Positions 7,128 through 16,405 of a DNA stretch of 64,000 nt are shown here, piece by piece (within the stretch, counting starts at the first letter, position 1; each line of letters starts with the position of its first letter). The stretch is from Deltaproteobacteria bacterium (GTDB lineage Bacteria; Myxococcota_C; UBA6777): positions 310,001-374,000 of the forward strand of contig PCBK01000052.1 in NCBI GenBank assembly GCA_002731275.1, written 5' to 3'. The notes beneath the pieces were generated by a model, which saw only the letters and a list, made by a program, of their open reading frames with translations, made no database searches and was not told the origin of the DNA. Both the position numbers and the translations under genes were made by a program.

Positions 7128-9619
7128 CTTTTGGGGGTCTCTTTTCCACCCTCGAAGCCAGAAGAGAAGACACTGTCTAAATCGTTTTCATCGAGCCCTT
7201 CGAAGATTCCGTCCAAGCCTGCTTCGGGCTGGGACGGTTCATCCTTTTTTTTAGCGTCGCTGCCTCCGCTCTCAGAGAAACTAAACAGATCATCATCGTC
7301 GTCGTCAGCGAGGCCACTAAAGTCCTCTTCTTCGCCAAAGTCAAGCTCTCCGAATGGGTCGACTCCATCACGACGATCTTCGTCGAGCATACGCAGACCG
7401 TCGAGAATCAAACCATCGAGAGGCGCGCTAATGAGTTGTTCGGTCGCTTGTACACCAGGTTCGAAGCTAAACTCGCCTCTCTCCCAGCCGATGACTTTGT
7501 AAAAGGCTTGTTCGCCGTTGAGATTTTCAAACTCGGCGTTGACGACCTGACCTTCGTCGAGGTAGACAAAGCCAATTTTTTTGCTATTCGCAAGCGAAAG
7601 AGCGAGCTTACCGGTCCGACGTCCTTGTGAGAGGACCTGAAGGATATCGGGGGGTCCCATCTCTTCGAGAGAACCTTCGAGGCCACGTCTTGCGCCTCTT
7701 GAAGATGCATCCTCCCGAAGTTTTCGGTCTTTTTGGAGTTGTTGTACTTGTTTGTTGATCTTCGGCGCGATGATGTTCACACCCATCGACTTGATCAAGT
7801 AATCGCGAGCGACAGACATCCCTTGTTCGATCTTATCGTTGTCATTTTCGTTGGTCACGATCAAGAATTCAGGGACATGTTCGCACTCTTTCACGGCTTC
7901 GATGAAGCTAAAGCCATCACCATCACCGGGGAGTTCGAGGTCGAGAACAACGAGGTCGACACGTTCTTTTTTACACAACTCGATTGCAACGGAAGGATCG
8001 GCCGTTGTTTGTATCCAGAGTCCACGTTTGAGCAAGTGTCGTTCGAGCTCGTTGGTCATCTCTTCGTCAGAGTCGAGGAGAAGAACGCGAGAGATAGTAC
8101 CTTTGAGGTATTTCTCGATACGGAAGACCTCTTTCTCAAAGAGCTCAAGCAGCTCAGGATCGAAGAGTTTACCTTCGTGCATACGGAGTCGTTCAGCGAT
8201 CTCTTCTGCTTCGATGGATTCATCTTGGTAACGAAGATCTTCGTATGTATCGAGGAGAGAGAGGAGTCTCGCGCCGATTGGGATCTCAGTGCCTGCGGTT
8301 TGGTTGGGGAAGCCTTCACCATTGAATCGCTCGTACATGTGGGTGAGGATATCCATGGTGGGTGCAGGCAATTGGAAGCGTTGCACACGTTGCAAGAAGT
8401 CGTGATGATCTTGCTCCGTTTTTTCGCGAAGTTCTTCGTCTTGTGCGATGGAGAGCAAGCACGGATGAGGCTCGGGAAGGTCCATGTGGTGGAGGTAAAA
8501 CGCCATCCAGATGGTGTCACAATCAGCGGTCGGCAGGTCGAGCCGCTTGAGCATCATCCTAAGCAGAGGCTCTTGCAGTGAGAGGTGGTTTTTGTAGCGT
8601 TCGCTGTCGTGTTCGATGCGCTCGATAAAGGTCCGTGTAAGAGCAAGGACCTGGACACCACCAAGTGGTGAGAGGGAGCGCATACGGGGATCTGTTCCGC
8701 GCTCGATGGGTGCGCTTTCGCTCTCTCCATATTGATAGGAAGCGTTGGCGTTAGCGTTGGCATCAAAGGAGCCTGCGCCGGGTGTGACGTGGAGTCTTGT
8801 GACGTCGTCATCATCGAAGTCGTTGGCGTACGAGTCACCGTAGTAATCGTTTTGATTGTTGTAGTTGTACTCGTTTTGTCCACCGTAATATGAGTTGGGT
8901 GGAGGAGTTTCGTACGGTGTACGGTTGCCGTAGGTGTTGTCGGCGTAGGATTGGTTGACATCGTAATTGCTGTCGTAGGGGGCAGAGCCGCCAGAGGGCG
9001 TGTAGATCGAAGAACCAGCGCCACCGTAGTTTCCGCTCGCGGAGTCGGGCGCGACATACATGGTCCGCTCGGAGCTCTCGTATCCACTGTAGTCGCTGCT
9101 TGCGGACTCAGTGGAGGTCTCGTAGTTGGTGTAATTTTGCCCTTGTTGGACTTGGTTGAAGGCGTTGATTTCGCCACGGTAGTGCTTTCGAATCGCGGCT
9201 TGTACAGCGGATTGAAGCGCGACATACACACGCAGTTCTCGAACACGCGTGATCATATGGACTTCGCGAAGGCTGGCTTCGTTTTGTGGATCGGAGGTGA
9301 CGATCGAGAGAGTGCTGTTTTCGGAGTCAAAAAGCACCGGAATGAGATTGTATCGTTCGGCGATGTGAACGGGAAGCAGATCGAGTACTTGTTGGGGGAT
9401 TCGGGCCTTCGCGAGGCGCTCTGTGGAGACATAGCGCGTGCGAAATTCAGCGGCCAGAAATTGGAGAACGGTGGGTTCGGAGACGTACCCAAGACGCACG
9501 AGGATTTCCCCCAGGCGTCCTTCTTGGACTTGTTGTTGTCTGAGCGCTTCGTCGAGTTGCGCCTGGCTTATCACACCAGCCTGTACAAGTCGTTTGCCAA
9601 ACTTTTGATTGTCAAGCAT
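7124..9619 (-). CDS. Multidomain signalling protein: MshEN, degenerate HD-GYP, receiver, DUF4388
   Basis: 831-residue cytoplasmic protein. Residues 1-150 match the MshEN/GspE N-terminal domain, which in other proteins binds cyclic di-GMP. Residues 155-310 are a Tyr/Asn/Ser-rich linker. Residues 320-500 resemble an HD-GYP domain: the YERFNGEGFP segment (429-438) and IGARLLSLLDTYEDL (448-462) are kept, but the metal-binding HD is replaced (HHMDLPE at 377-383). Residues 510-635 form a receiver with phospho-acceptor D560 in LVVLDLELPG. Residues 645-750 are DUF4388 (LEGSLEEMGPPDILQVLSQG). The end is acidic. The order suggests an effector that senses cyclic di-GMP and phosphorylation rather than an active phosphodiesterase. 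It is followed downstream by a C-rich tract and preceded by the PP2C gene. Confidence 0.85.
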   Translation of the reverse strand: MLDNQKFGKRLVQAGVISQAQLDEALRQQQVQEGRLGEILVRLGYVSEPTVLQFLAAEFRTRYVSTERLAKARIPQQVLDLLPVHIAERYNLIPVLFDSENSTLSIVTSDPQNEASLREVHMITRVRELRVYVALQSAVQAAIRKHYRGEINAFNQVQQGQNYTNYETSTESASSDYSGYESSERTMYVAPDSASGNYGGAGSSIYTPSGGSAPYDSNYDVNQSYADNTYGNRTPYETPPPNSYYGGQNEYNYNNQNDYYGDSYANDFDDDDVTRLHVTPGAGSFDANANANASYQYGESESAPIERGTDPRMRSLSPLGGVQVLALTRTFIERIEHDSERYKNHLSLQEPLLRMMLKRLDLPTADCDTIWMAFYLHHMDLPEPHPCLLSIAQDEELREKTEQDHHDFLQRVQRFQLPAPTMDILTHMYERFNGEGFPNQTAGTEIPIGARLLSLLDTYEDLRYQDESIEAEEIAERLRMHEGKLFDPELLELFEKEVFRIEKYLKGTISRVLLLDSDEEMTNELERHLLKRGLWIQTTADPSVAIELCKKERVDLVVLDLELPGDGDGFSFIEAVKECEHVPEFLIVTNENDNDKIEQGMSVARDYLIKSMGVNIIAPKINKQVQQLQKDRKLREDASSRGARRGLEGSLEEMGPPDILQVLSQGRRTGKLALSLANSKKIGFVYLDEGQVVNAEFENLNGEQAFYKVIGWERGEFSFEPGVQATEQLISAPLDGLILDGLRMLDEDRRDGVDPFGELDFGEEEDFSGLADDDDDDLFSFSESGGSDAKKKDEPSQPEAGLDGIFEGLDENDLDSVFSSGFEGGKETPKS

Positions 9620-9847
9620 CCACTTTTATCCCGTCACTTTGGGTGCCGACTGTTGCAGCTTCAACACCTGGATAGTTTCTGAGTTCTTTAGAGTTGATCG
9701 AGGAATAAACGCTTTGCAGGGCAAAGTCGTCATCTGTCTTCAAAAGACAAACCTCACTTTACAAAAAATATCATTCACTCGTCAACCACCCATTGAGGAT
9801 GGGTATGGAGTAAGAGTCGGTTATTCGGCGAGAGAAAGACGATTGAT

Positions 9848-10840
9848 TTACGCGTTTTCATCAGGGACATTGGCGTCCTTTGCTGAAGCATCATCGACAT
9901 CATTGTCAGCAGAGTCGGATGAGAGAGAGGGGGTATCATCTTGTGCTTGTGAGGATTTTTTCTCTTTTGCGCTAGGAAGGATCGCCTCACCATCATCATC
10001 AGCAGCTGGGAGTCCAAAGGGAGGGGTATCTCCAAGAGGATCGATATCTTTTTGTGCTTGGTTGTCGGCTGCGACGACTTTTCCTTCACCGTTCATGTAT
10101 TCGAATACGATGACGGTGATGTTGTCTTCTCCACCACTTTCGTTGGCAGCGGCGACGAGTTTTTCGGCAATGGCTTGTGCGCTCGCGCTGTTTTGCACGA
10201 AGCTCTCAATGTCCTCTTCTTCGATCATCTTGGTCAGACCATCGCTACAAAGGACGACTCGATCACCAGGGAAGAGTTGCAAGGGAGCATCGCAAACATC
10301 AGGTTCAACGTGGGCACGGGGGCCAAGTGCGCGGCTAAGGATATGACTATCAGGGTGATCCTTGGCTTCTTCTTGGCTGAGCAGCCCAACATCGACAAAG
10401 TGCTGCACGACGGTATGATCGCGCGTCAGCTGCTGAAATTGCCCGGTGTCACGGAGGATATAAATCCGACTATCCCCAACGTGTGCGAGGTGGAGCAGAT
10501 CGCCTTGTACCATCGCGAGGACACAGGTGGACCCCATACGAGAGAGTTCTTCGTCTTGTTGTCCACGCAAATAAATGCGCTCGTTTGCGAGATAGATAGC
10601 TTGTCGAAGTGCTTTTTGGGGATGCTCGATATCGGCATCGCGAAAGTACTCTTCGATAGCTTCGACAACGAGGTGACTTGCGAGTGCTCCGCCTCGATAC
10701 CCCCCCATGCCATCAGCGACGATCAACACATGGCCATCTTTGATGGGTAAATCACCCATACTGTCTTCGTTCGCTGCACGTATTCTACCGACATCAGTAC
10801 AACGTCCGATGGGGGATCTTTGTCTATCCGAGGCCTTCAT
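9848..10840 (-). CDS. PP2C-family Ser/Thr protein phosphatase
   Basis: 330 residues. Metal-dependent phosphatase motifs run in order: GRIRAANEDS (about 18-27), LIVADGMGGYRGG (about 39-51), SRMGSTCVLA, HVGDSRIYIL, LTRDHT, SDGLTK, and GGEDNITVIV (about 235). All aspartates of the bimetal centre are present. The last 80 residues are acidic and low in complexity. It should dephosphorylate Ser/Thr kinase targets and is of the Stp/PrpC type. The kinase gene lies 229 bases upstream on the same strand, so the two are probable antagonists. An AAAGGAA ribosome site precedes the ATG. Confidence 0.93.
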   Translation of the reverse strand: MKASDRQRSPIGRCTDVGRIRAANEDSMGDLPIKDGHVLIVADGMGGYRGGALASHLVVEAIEEYFRDADIEHPQKALRQAIYLANERIYLRGQQDEELSRMGSTCVLAMVQGDLLHLAHVGDSRIYILRDTGQFQQLTRDHTVVQHFVDVGLLSQEEAKDHPDSHILSRALGPRAHVEPDVCDAPLQLFPGDRVVLCSDGLTKMIEEEDIESFVQNSASAQAIAEKLVAAANESGGEDNITVIVFEYMNGEGKVVAADNQAQKDIDPLGDTPPFGLPAADDDGEAILPSAKEKKSSQAQDDTPSLSSDSADNDVDDASAKDANVPDENA

Positions 10841-11069
10841 TCAGTCGTTCCTTTCGTCATCTTCACAGGGGGGAGGAGCGTCATATCGTTGATCACCTTG
10901 ACGTCCATCTTACAATAGAGCAGAAGTCCCCGCAAGGGGTGGTTGTTGAGACCCAGAAAAAGCCGACAAGAGAGCAAAAGTGTTCGAAGAAAGCACATGA
11001 CTTGACGGCATGAAACCGCGAGAGTTGTGTACGACAAATGATCCCACCATCGCCCTGCTCTGAGTATGT

Positions 11070-12521
11070 TTACCGGCGACGGCGGCGACGACGACGTCTT
11101 CGTCGTCGCGTCCTGCGTCGGAGACGACGTCTACGCTTTCGCACACGTCGACGTCGTTTGCGTCGACGGACCCTTCTTCTTCTTCGACGTTTTCTTCTTT
11201 TGACAACACGTTTGCGTTTGACGACCGCCTTCGCGACTTTGCGCCGACGCACCTTGCGCTTCTTTTTCTTATTGCGCTGCAGCTGAAGTGGGATCGCGAG
11301 TGACACGCGCTTGTCATCCCGGGTCAGACGTTTACCTTCTGTCCCGACTTGCATGTCTCTTGTGTGTGTTGTGTCGTGTGTATCTCGCTGCAACCAAAGA
11401 CCCACTCCCCACAACACGGCCAAAAACGCGATCGTTGCCATAAATGCAGGTAACAACCCACCTTGTGGGTGTGGGACAAACTCATCTTCAGGCATCACAG
11501 AAGGTCCGACTGAGGGCTTCTCCGCTTCCTTCCAAAAGGAGCTGCGCTTTTTCTTTGGTGCTGCAAGGCGGACTTTTCCGCCGCTGTATTGTGTGACCCA
11601 TTGCTTGAGGACCTGTCGCAGATCGCGACGATTGGCAGACCATTTCCCCAGGTCCTCTCCAGCAATCCGCGCAGACGCCGGTCGCATCTCAGGTTCCTTT
11701 TGCAACAAAGAGAGCACATAGTCCGCCAAAGGTGCTTCGATGTCTTTTGGTAGAGGTTTGGGAGGTTTTTGATTTTTCACGTTGATCACTTCGAGGATCT
11801 CAGCTTTTTTGCGCAGGCGATACGGATCTTTCCCACACAACAACTCGTACAAGACCATCCCCAACGCGTACAGATCGCTCTCAGAGCCGATCTGCTCCCC
11901 TTTTTTGCCCGCAAGTTGCTCTGGAGACATATACCGAGGCGTCCCCAGCAATGTCCCAGTGCGGGTCATCGAGGTATACTCAACGCGACTGATACCAAAA
12001 TCAGAGAGCTTGATCGAACCATCGATCCCAAGCAGCACATTTTCGGGCTTGAGATCGCGATGGATCACGCGATTTTGATGTAACTCTTCGAGCGCACGAG
12101 CGAGCGCACGGGCGATCCCAACAGCAACTGGTACAGGCAAGATCTTTTCTTGCTTGAGAAGTTGACGTAAATTGATACCCTCCACAAGTTCCATGCGGAT
12201 GTGCAACGCACCGTCAGCCTCAAACAGTTCGTGATATTGGGTAATGTTAGGATGTTGAAGACCAGCAGCTGCTTCATATTCAAGTCGAAAGCGCTTTTCA
12301 AAATTTCGTTCTTCCCGCAACGCAGGATCGAGTCGCTTCAGCGCATACTGAACGCCCGAGGTGTCTTGGACGCGGTAGACAGTGCCCATGCCCCCTTTTC
12401 CCAGCGGACGTCCGACGATCTGGAAACGTCCATCGATCACATCTCCACTACGAGGCTTGCTTGCTTTTTTTCGACTGTTTGCCTGGGTCTTTCCCTGCGG
12501 TGCTTGCTTACGCACTGGCAT
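11070..12521 (-). CDS. Transmembrane Ser/Thr protein kinase with poly-Arg C-terminal tail
   Basis: 483 residues, PknB/Hanks type. The kinase domain spans about 33-295: GKGGMGTVYRV (41-51), catalytic Lys62 in YALKRLD, HRDLKPEN (154-161, D156), DFG (174-176), GTPRYMSPEQL activation segment. All catalytic residues are intact. One membrane helix spans about 355-377. The final 68 residues (416-483) are almost only Arg and Lys, ending in twelve consecutive Arg. With the kinase domain inside, this tail would lie in the periplasm, against the positive-inside rule. AAAAGGAG sits six bases before the ATG. It is divergent from nadD and upstream of the PP2C phosphatase gene. Confidence 0.93.
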   Translation of the reverse strand: MPVRKQAPQGKTQANSRKKASKPRSGDVIDGRFQIVGRPLGKGGMGTVYRVQDTSGVQYALKRLDPALREERNFEKRFRLEYEAAAGLQHPNITQYHELFEADGALHIRMELVEGINLRQLLKQEKILPVPVAVGIARALARALEELHQNRVIHRDLKPENVLLGIDGSIKLSDFGISRVEYTSMTRTGTLLGTPRYMSPEQLAGKKGEQIGSESDLYALGMVLYELLCGKDPYRLRKKAEILEVINVKNQKPPKPLPKDIEAPLADYVLSLLQKEPEMRPASARIAGEDLGKWSANRRDLRQVLKQWVTQYSGGKVRLAAPKKKRSSFWKEAEKPSVGPSVMPEDEFVPHPQGGLLPAFMATIAFLAVLWGVGLWLQRDTHDTTHTRDMQVGTEGKRLTRDDKRVSLAIPLQLQRNKKKKRKVRRRKVAKAVVKRKRVVKRRKRRRRRRVRRRKRRRRVRKRRRRLRRRTRRRRRRRRRRRR

Positions 12522-12679
12522 GCTCCACTCCTTTTCCCGTATGTACCGGTATACTTGGACTTTTTAGAGTATCAGCACCAAGACCAACAGGCAATTTTTC
12601 TGCACGACAAGGATAAATCCAATCCCAGCGGGCAGATTCTCCACGCTCAAGCACAACCACGATCATAGAGGACGAGGAT

Positions 12680-13252
12680 ATGCCCGACACGACCAAACGG
12701 ATCGCTTTTTTTGGTGGCAGCTTCAACCCACCACACTTTAGTCACTTTCTCGCTGCGACATGGGCTCTTTGCACAGGCGAAGTCGACCAGATCTGGATGA
12801 CCCCATGCGCACAACACGCCTTTGGCAAACCACTCGCCCCCTTCCATCACCGCTTTGAAATGTGTCAGCTCGGCGCACAGCTCATCAGCCCCAAGATCAT
12901 CGTCTCCGATATCGAGCAGGACCGCTCCGGTACAAGCTATACCATCGACACCATCAAGCTCCTCAAACAACAACACCCACACAAACAATTCCGATTGATG
13001 ATCGGTTCAGATATCCTCGAACAAACGGACTCATGGAAGGACTTTGACGAACTCACCACCCTCGCGCCGCTCCTCCTCGTTCCGCGCGCTGGATGGCATG
13101 ACCCCGATGATCCAACCCCCCAACTCCCACAAATTTCATCCACAGAGATCCGAAAAGCGATCCTCACACAAAAAGACACCTCCCTCCTCCTCCCACAACC
13201 CATCCGTGATTACATCGAGACCCACAAACTCTACCAAAAAGAGATACGCTAA
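12680..13252 (+). CDS. nadD: Nicotinate-nucleotide adenylyltransferase
   Basis: 190 residues. Transfers AMP from ATP to nicotinate mononucleotide in NAD synthesis. The nucleotidyltransferase motif GGSFNPPHFSH (about 12-22) and the late motif ISSTEIR (about 152-158) are both present, as is the FRLMIGSDILEQTDSW segment typical of NadD. Slightly short but complete. It is divergent from the kinase gene, with 158 bases between the two starts. No hairpin terminator follows. It precedes sigma module 1 by 104 bases. Confidence 0.92.
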   Translation: MPDTTKRIAFFGGSFNPPHFSHFLAATWALCTGEVDQIWMTPCAQHAFGKPLAPFHHRFEMCQLGAQLISPKIIVSDIEQDRSGTSYTIDTIKLLKQQHPHKQFRLMIGSDILEQTDSWKDFDELTTLAPLLLVPRAGWHDPDDPTPQLPQISSTEIRKAILTQKDTSLLLPQPIRDYIETHKLYQKEIR

Positions 13253-13303
13253 CCCCCTATGATTTCAAAAGGGAATCAAGCGAAGTGCAAAAAAAAAGGG
13301 TTC

Positions 13304-13313
13304 TTTTGTCACA
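13304..13313 (+). promoter_or_regulatory. Box shared with the second sigma module
   Basis: TTTTGTCACA lies about 45 bases before the sigma gene of module 1. The same ten bases occur before the sigma gene of module 2. It may be the -35 region of an auto-regulated ECF promoter; this is speculative. Confidence 0.3.
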
Positions 13314-13356
13314 CATCCACACGCTCGCTCCGTATCAACTGTGAAAGACCCGGCAG

Positions 13357-13875
13357 ATGACTCGTGCGCATCCATCAGGAACCAAAACGTTGGCACCATC
13401 TCAACAAATCTTTGAACGTCTCTTTCGCAAACACTACGAGGAGATCAGACGCTATGTTGCGGGTATGTACCCCGAACATGCCGAAGACATCGTACAGGAT
13501 ACATTCATGAAGCTGCTCACAAACATCGACAACATCGAAGAACAAAGCGTACGTGCGTGGCTTTATCGTGTCGCATCCAACAAAGGCATCGACCTCACAC
13601 GCGCCAACCGCAGTCGAGAAAAGAGACATGAGCAAAGCCACACACCACAGCGCACGACACAACAAACAACCGAAGTCCAAGCCCTCGTAAGACTCGCCAT
13701 GCAGCGCCTCGCCCCCAAACAAGCGCAACTCCTTCATTTATATGGTGCAGGTCTTAGCTACGATGAGATGGCTGATGTCATGCAAGTCAAAAAGAGCAGC
13801 ATCTCACAGCTGTTGCTGCGAGCCAAACGCGCCTTCGAGCACGAGTTGGCCCTGACACAACGATCCCATACATAA
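13357..13875 (+). CDS. ECF-type RNA polymerase sigma factor (module 1)
   Basis: 172 residues with region 2 (LFRKHYEEIRRYVAGMYP, EDIVQDTFMKLL, AWLYRVASNKGIDLTR) and region 4 (MQRLAPKQAQLLHLYGAGLS, YDEMADVMQVKKSSISQLLL, RAKRAFE). Regions 1 and 3 are missing, as in ECF sigma factors. It directs polymerase to a small regulon, usually including its own operon. The downstream gene is its probable anti-sigma factor (20-base gap), followed by an exported caspase-like protein. The set is paralogous to 45615-48602. Confidence 0.9.
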   Translation: MTRAHPSGTKTLAPSQQIFERLFRKHYEEIRRYVAGMYPEHAEDIVQDTFMKLLTNIDNIEEQSVRAWLYRVASNKGIDLTRANRSREKRHEQSHTPQRTTQQTTEVQALVRLAMQRLAPKQAQLLHLYGAGLSYDEMADVMQVKKSSISQLLLRAKRAFEHELALTQRSHT

Positions 13876-13895
13876 TCTCGTAAGAGCGTATATTG

Positions 13896-14759
13896 ATGGA
13901 TACAAACATGGACAACCACACGATCGAAGACACACACCTTCAGGCTTATCTTCACGGCGAGCTTGCTCAACAAGAAGCACAGTCCCTCTCTGAGCACTTG
14001 CAAACAGACGCGGCTCTCCTCCAACGTTACCAAACACTACAGGAACAAGATCGCGTCATCATGTCCAACATCCAATTGCTTCAAGAAGTTCCAACACTCG
14101 ATCCAACTGAGGCGCTCAAAGACTTCTATCGACACACCCAAGCTCCCTCCAAGCCTTCATGGTGGGAACGATGGATGGGGGATATGCGAGCATCTTTTAT
14201 CCTCGCAACCACGGCATGTGCGGCGTTGGTGATGATGACCTACACACCCTCACAGCAGCAGGTCGCCTCGCACCCAACGCCTCCAGCTCTACGAAAAAAA
14301 GGGCTCGCCCATTCTCACACAACAGAAGAGAAGGACGTCGTCTTACAACTCGGCGCAGTCAACCACAACGCACCAAAATTGAAACGCATTGGACATGGGG
14401 ACACTTGCCGACAAGATGACGCCCTCAGCTTCGCATTCCACCTCAAAAGCCCCGGCTATCCCTATCTCTTCTTGGTCACGTCCAAAACACGTCTTCGCCT
14501 CTACCCTTTCTCGCAACAACAGGTGAAATGGTCCGCAGGAAACAAGCAGATCACACGCGCTGGCGTCGTACAACTCTACCAACTCAAACGACACCGTGGA
14601 CATGTACGTTTCGTCTTGATGAAGTCCAAAGAGCCTCTCTCCCCTTCTACCCTCTCGCGCTTCCAGCGACGTCTGTCCACACAGCAACACAGATCACGAC
14701 CCAATGTTGATGTGCTGGACATTCACGTCCAGAGCGCCCAACAGGGAGGTGGACAGTGA
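13896..14759 (+). CDS. Membrane anti-sigma-like protein without zinc ligands (module 1)
   Basis: About 287 residues. The N-terminal ~60 residues resemble an anti-sigma domain (HLQAYLHGELAQQEAQSLSE, HLQTDAALLQRY), but the C-x2-C pair of the ZAS zinc motif is replaced by non-Cys residues. One membrane helix follows at about 100-118 (FILATTACAALVMMTY). The C-terminal part (about 150-280) is outside and contains PYLFLVTSKTRLRLYPF, like DUF4384-type ligand domains. Start ATG 13896 is preferred to a TTG three bases earlier. The stop overlaps the next start as GTGA, so the caspase gene is translationally coupled. Confidence 0.75.
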   Translation: MDTNMDNHTIEDTHLQAYLHGELAQQEAQSLSEHLQTDAALLQRYQTLQEQDRVIMSNIQLLQEVPTLDPTEALKDFYRHTQAPSKPSWWERWMGDMRASFILATTACAALVMMTYTPSQQQVASHPTPPALRKKGLAHSHTTEEKDVVLQLGAVNHNAPKLKRIGHGDTCRQDDALSFAFHLKSPGYPYLFLVTSKTRLRLYPFSQQQVKWSAGNKQITRAGVVQLYQLKRHRGHVRFVLMKSKEPLSPSTLSRFQRRLSTQQHRSRPNVDVLDIHVQSAQQGGGQ

Positions 14760-16342
14760 GCGCTTCGAAATCGATCCGGTTCGGCGTCTCAATACTCGCG
14801 GTGGTGTGGTGTGTAGGCTCCCTTTTTGTGCCGACAACGAGTCACGCACAGTGGGTCTCAGCCAAACACATCAAACCCAATACACTGGGTTCAAAGAAGC
14901 TCGCGCTGTTGATCGGGATCTCCAAATTTACCAGCCCACAGTGGTCCAACATCGACTACGCGAGCAACGACGTCCACAAGATGGCACATGTCCTCAGGAA
15001 ACTCGGTAAATTCGACCGAATTATGCTGCGTACGTCGCAAAAGAACACGACAAAACAGTCGCTCTTGCAAGCCGTTAAGCGGCTTCGCGAGCATGTCAAA
15101 GTCTCCCTTGATACGGTCGTCGTGTACATCTCCTCACATGGCACCATCTCATCCCCCCCTGGTAACAAGCACAGGCTGCGGTACATCATCACCTCAGATA
15201 CGGACCAACGCATCACACAAACGGCGCTGCCTGTGCAAAAGTTGCTCAAGCTACTCAAAACCTTCCGCTCCAAGAAGGTCGTCTTGATCCTCGCCACCTG
15301 TTACACATACGCACCCAACAGCAAAGCGATCTTACACCCAGGACTCAAAGGTAACACCACCCCGACGCGTTCGTTGCGCACGCGAGCGATGCAAATCCTC
15401 AGCGCCGCAGCACGTTCTCAACCAGCCTTTGAATCGAGAACATTGCGCTCAGACGTGTACACTCACTTTTTCACAGAGTGTGCCAAAAAGCTCGCCAAGA
15501 AAGGTAAGAGGCAGATCACAGCGATCGACATACACGTGTGTGCGCTCGCACCGACAAGAGAGTTTGTCAAAAAGCACAAGGGCACCAACCAAGTTCCCGT
15601 CGTTTACTCCGAACGTGGCGCAAATTACGACATCCCTCTGATCCAATCGAAGACGACCAAACGACAGCTTGGCTACCTTCGGACAGCCTCTTTGTCCCCA
15701 GCGACCCGCTATACCATTGTCCGTCTTGGCGCAAAGAGCGCAAAACCGATCGACGCCTCAGCAGGCGAACTGCTCGCGCTGCCACCAGGGAGATACCGCA
15801 TCTCACAGGTCGACGCGCAGGGCAAAACGATATACGACAAAACCCTCAACATTCAACAAGACCAGATCGCCGAATGGAGCTCCGAATGGACCCTCGACGC
15901 ACAAGCTGGTGGCTGGTTCTCCCAAAAAGGCGGAACACAGCAATTATGGGGCGGGTATATCGGCGTTCATCACTCATTTTTTGGCTTGAAACTCGGTGTC
16001 TGGAGCACACAAAAGACTTACCTCGCCTCACCACCAAGCCAACAACTCTACCTCGAACTTCGAGGTGAAGCTGGTTTTCGCAACCAGTGGCATTCCTTTT
16101 CCTTGTTTACCGGAGCCTACGCATCCCTCGGCGTGATGTGGAAACACTTTCTCCATCCCGCACAACCGACAGGGGCCGCGAGCGTCTTCAACTACGGCGT
16201 GACCGTCACCCCCGGGCTATGGTTATCTCCAACCTGGGGCATCCATCTTCAGCTCGATGCAGGCTTCACGGTGCTTCAACTCGCAGAGCTCACAAACCAA
16301 TTTGAATGGTCCGCTCGCATCGGGTTGTACCACCGATTTTAA
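14756..16342 (+). CDS. Exported caspase-like (peptidase C14) protein with beta-rich C-terminus (module 1)
   Basis: 528 residues, GTG start preceded by GGGAGG. Signal peptide to about 31 (SLFVPTTSHA). The caspase/metacaspase fold covers about 47-290: KLALLIGISKF strand, SNDVHKMAHVLRKLG helix, catalytic His128 in VVYISSHG, catalytic Cys182 in VVLILATCYTYA. A small linking domain (about 310-370, LPPGRYRISQVD) is followed by about 150 residues of alternating hydrophobic strands ending in a terminal Phe (IGLYHRF), as in outer-membrane beta-barrels. It would lie in the periplasm or at the outer membrane. The substrate is unknown. The third gene of module 2 has the same architecture. Confidence 0.82.
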   Translation: MSASKSIRFGVSILAVVWCVGSLFVPTTSHAQWVSAKHIKPNTLGSKKLALLIGISKFTSPQWSNIDYASNDVHKMAHVLRKLGKFDRIMLRTSQKNTTKQSLLQAVKRLREHVKVSLDTVVVYISSHGTISSPPGNKHRLRYIITSDTDQRITQTALPVQKLLKLLKTFRSKKVVLILATCYTYAPNSKAILHPGLKGNTTPTRSLRTRAMQILSAAARSQPAFESRTLRSDVYTHFFTECAKKLAKKGKRQITAIDIHVCALAPTREFVKKHKGTNQVPVVYSERGANYDIPLIQSKTTKRQLGYLRTASLSPATRYTIVRLGAKSAKPIDASAGELLALPPGRYRISQVDAQGKTIYDKTLNIQQDQIAEWSSEWTLDAQAGGWFSQKGGTQQLWGGYIGVHHSFFGLKLGVWSTQKTYLASPPSQQLYLELRGEAGFRNQWHSFSLFTGAYASLGVMWKHFLHPAQPTGAASVFNYGVTVTPGLWLSPTWGIHLQLDAGFTVLQLAELTNQFEWSARIGLYHRF

Positions 16343-16405
16343 CGTTTCTGATTCTGTTCGCTTTTGACAACACAAGTATCCTTGACCAACAGGAGAACCA
16401 GGCAG

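Noticed and set aside
9787-9803. ACCCAT/ATGGGT hairpin as terminator of the PP2C gene
   Set aside because: Stem of 6 bp only and the T run on the minus strand begins about 20 bases later.
11038-11286. Plus-strand Arg-rich frame opposite the kinase tail
   Set aside because: The CGACGG-type tract reads as Arg on both strands. The minus frame is continuous with a complete kinase and membrane helix.
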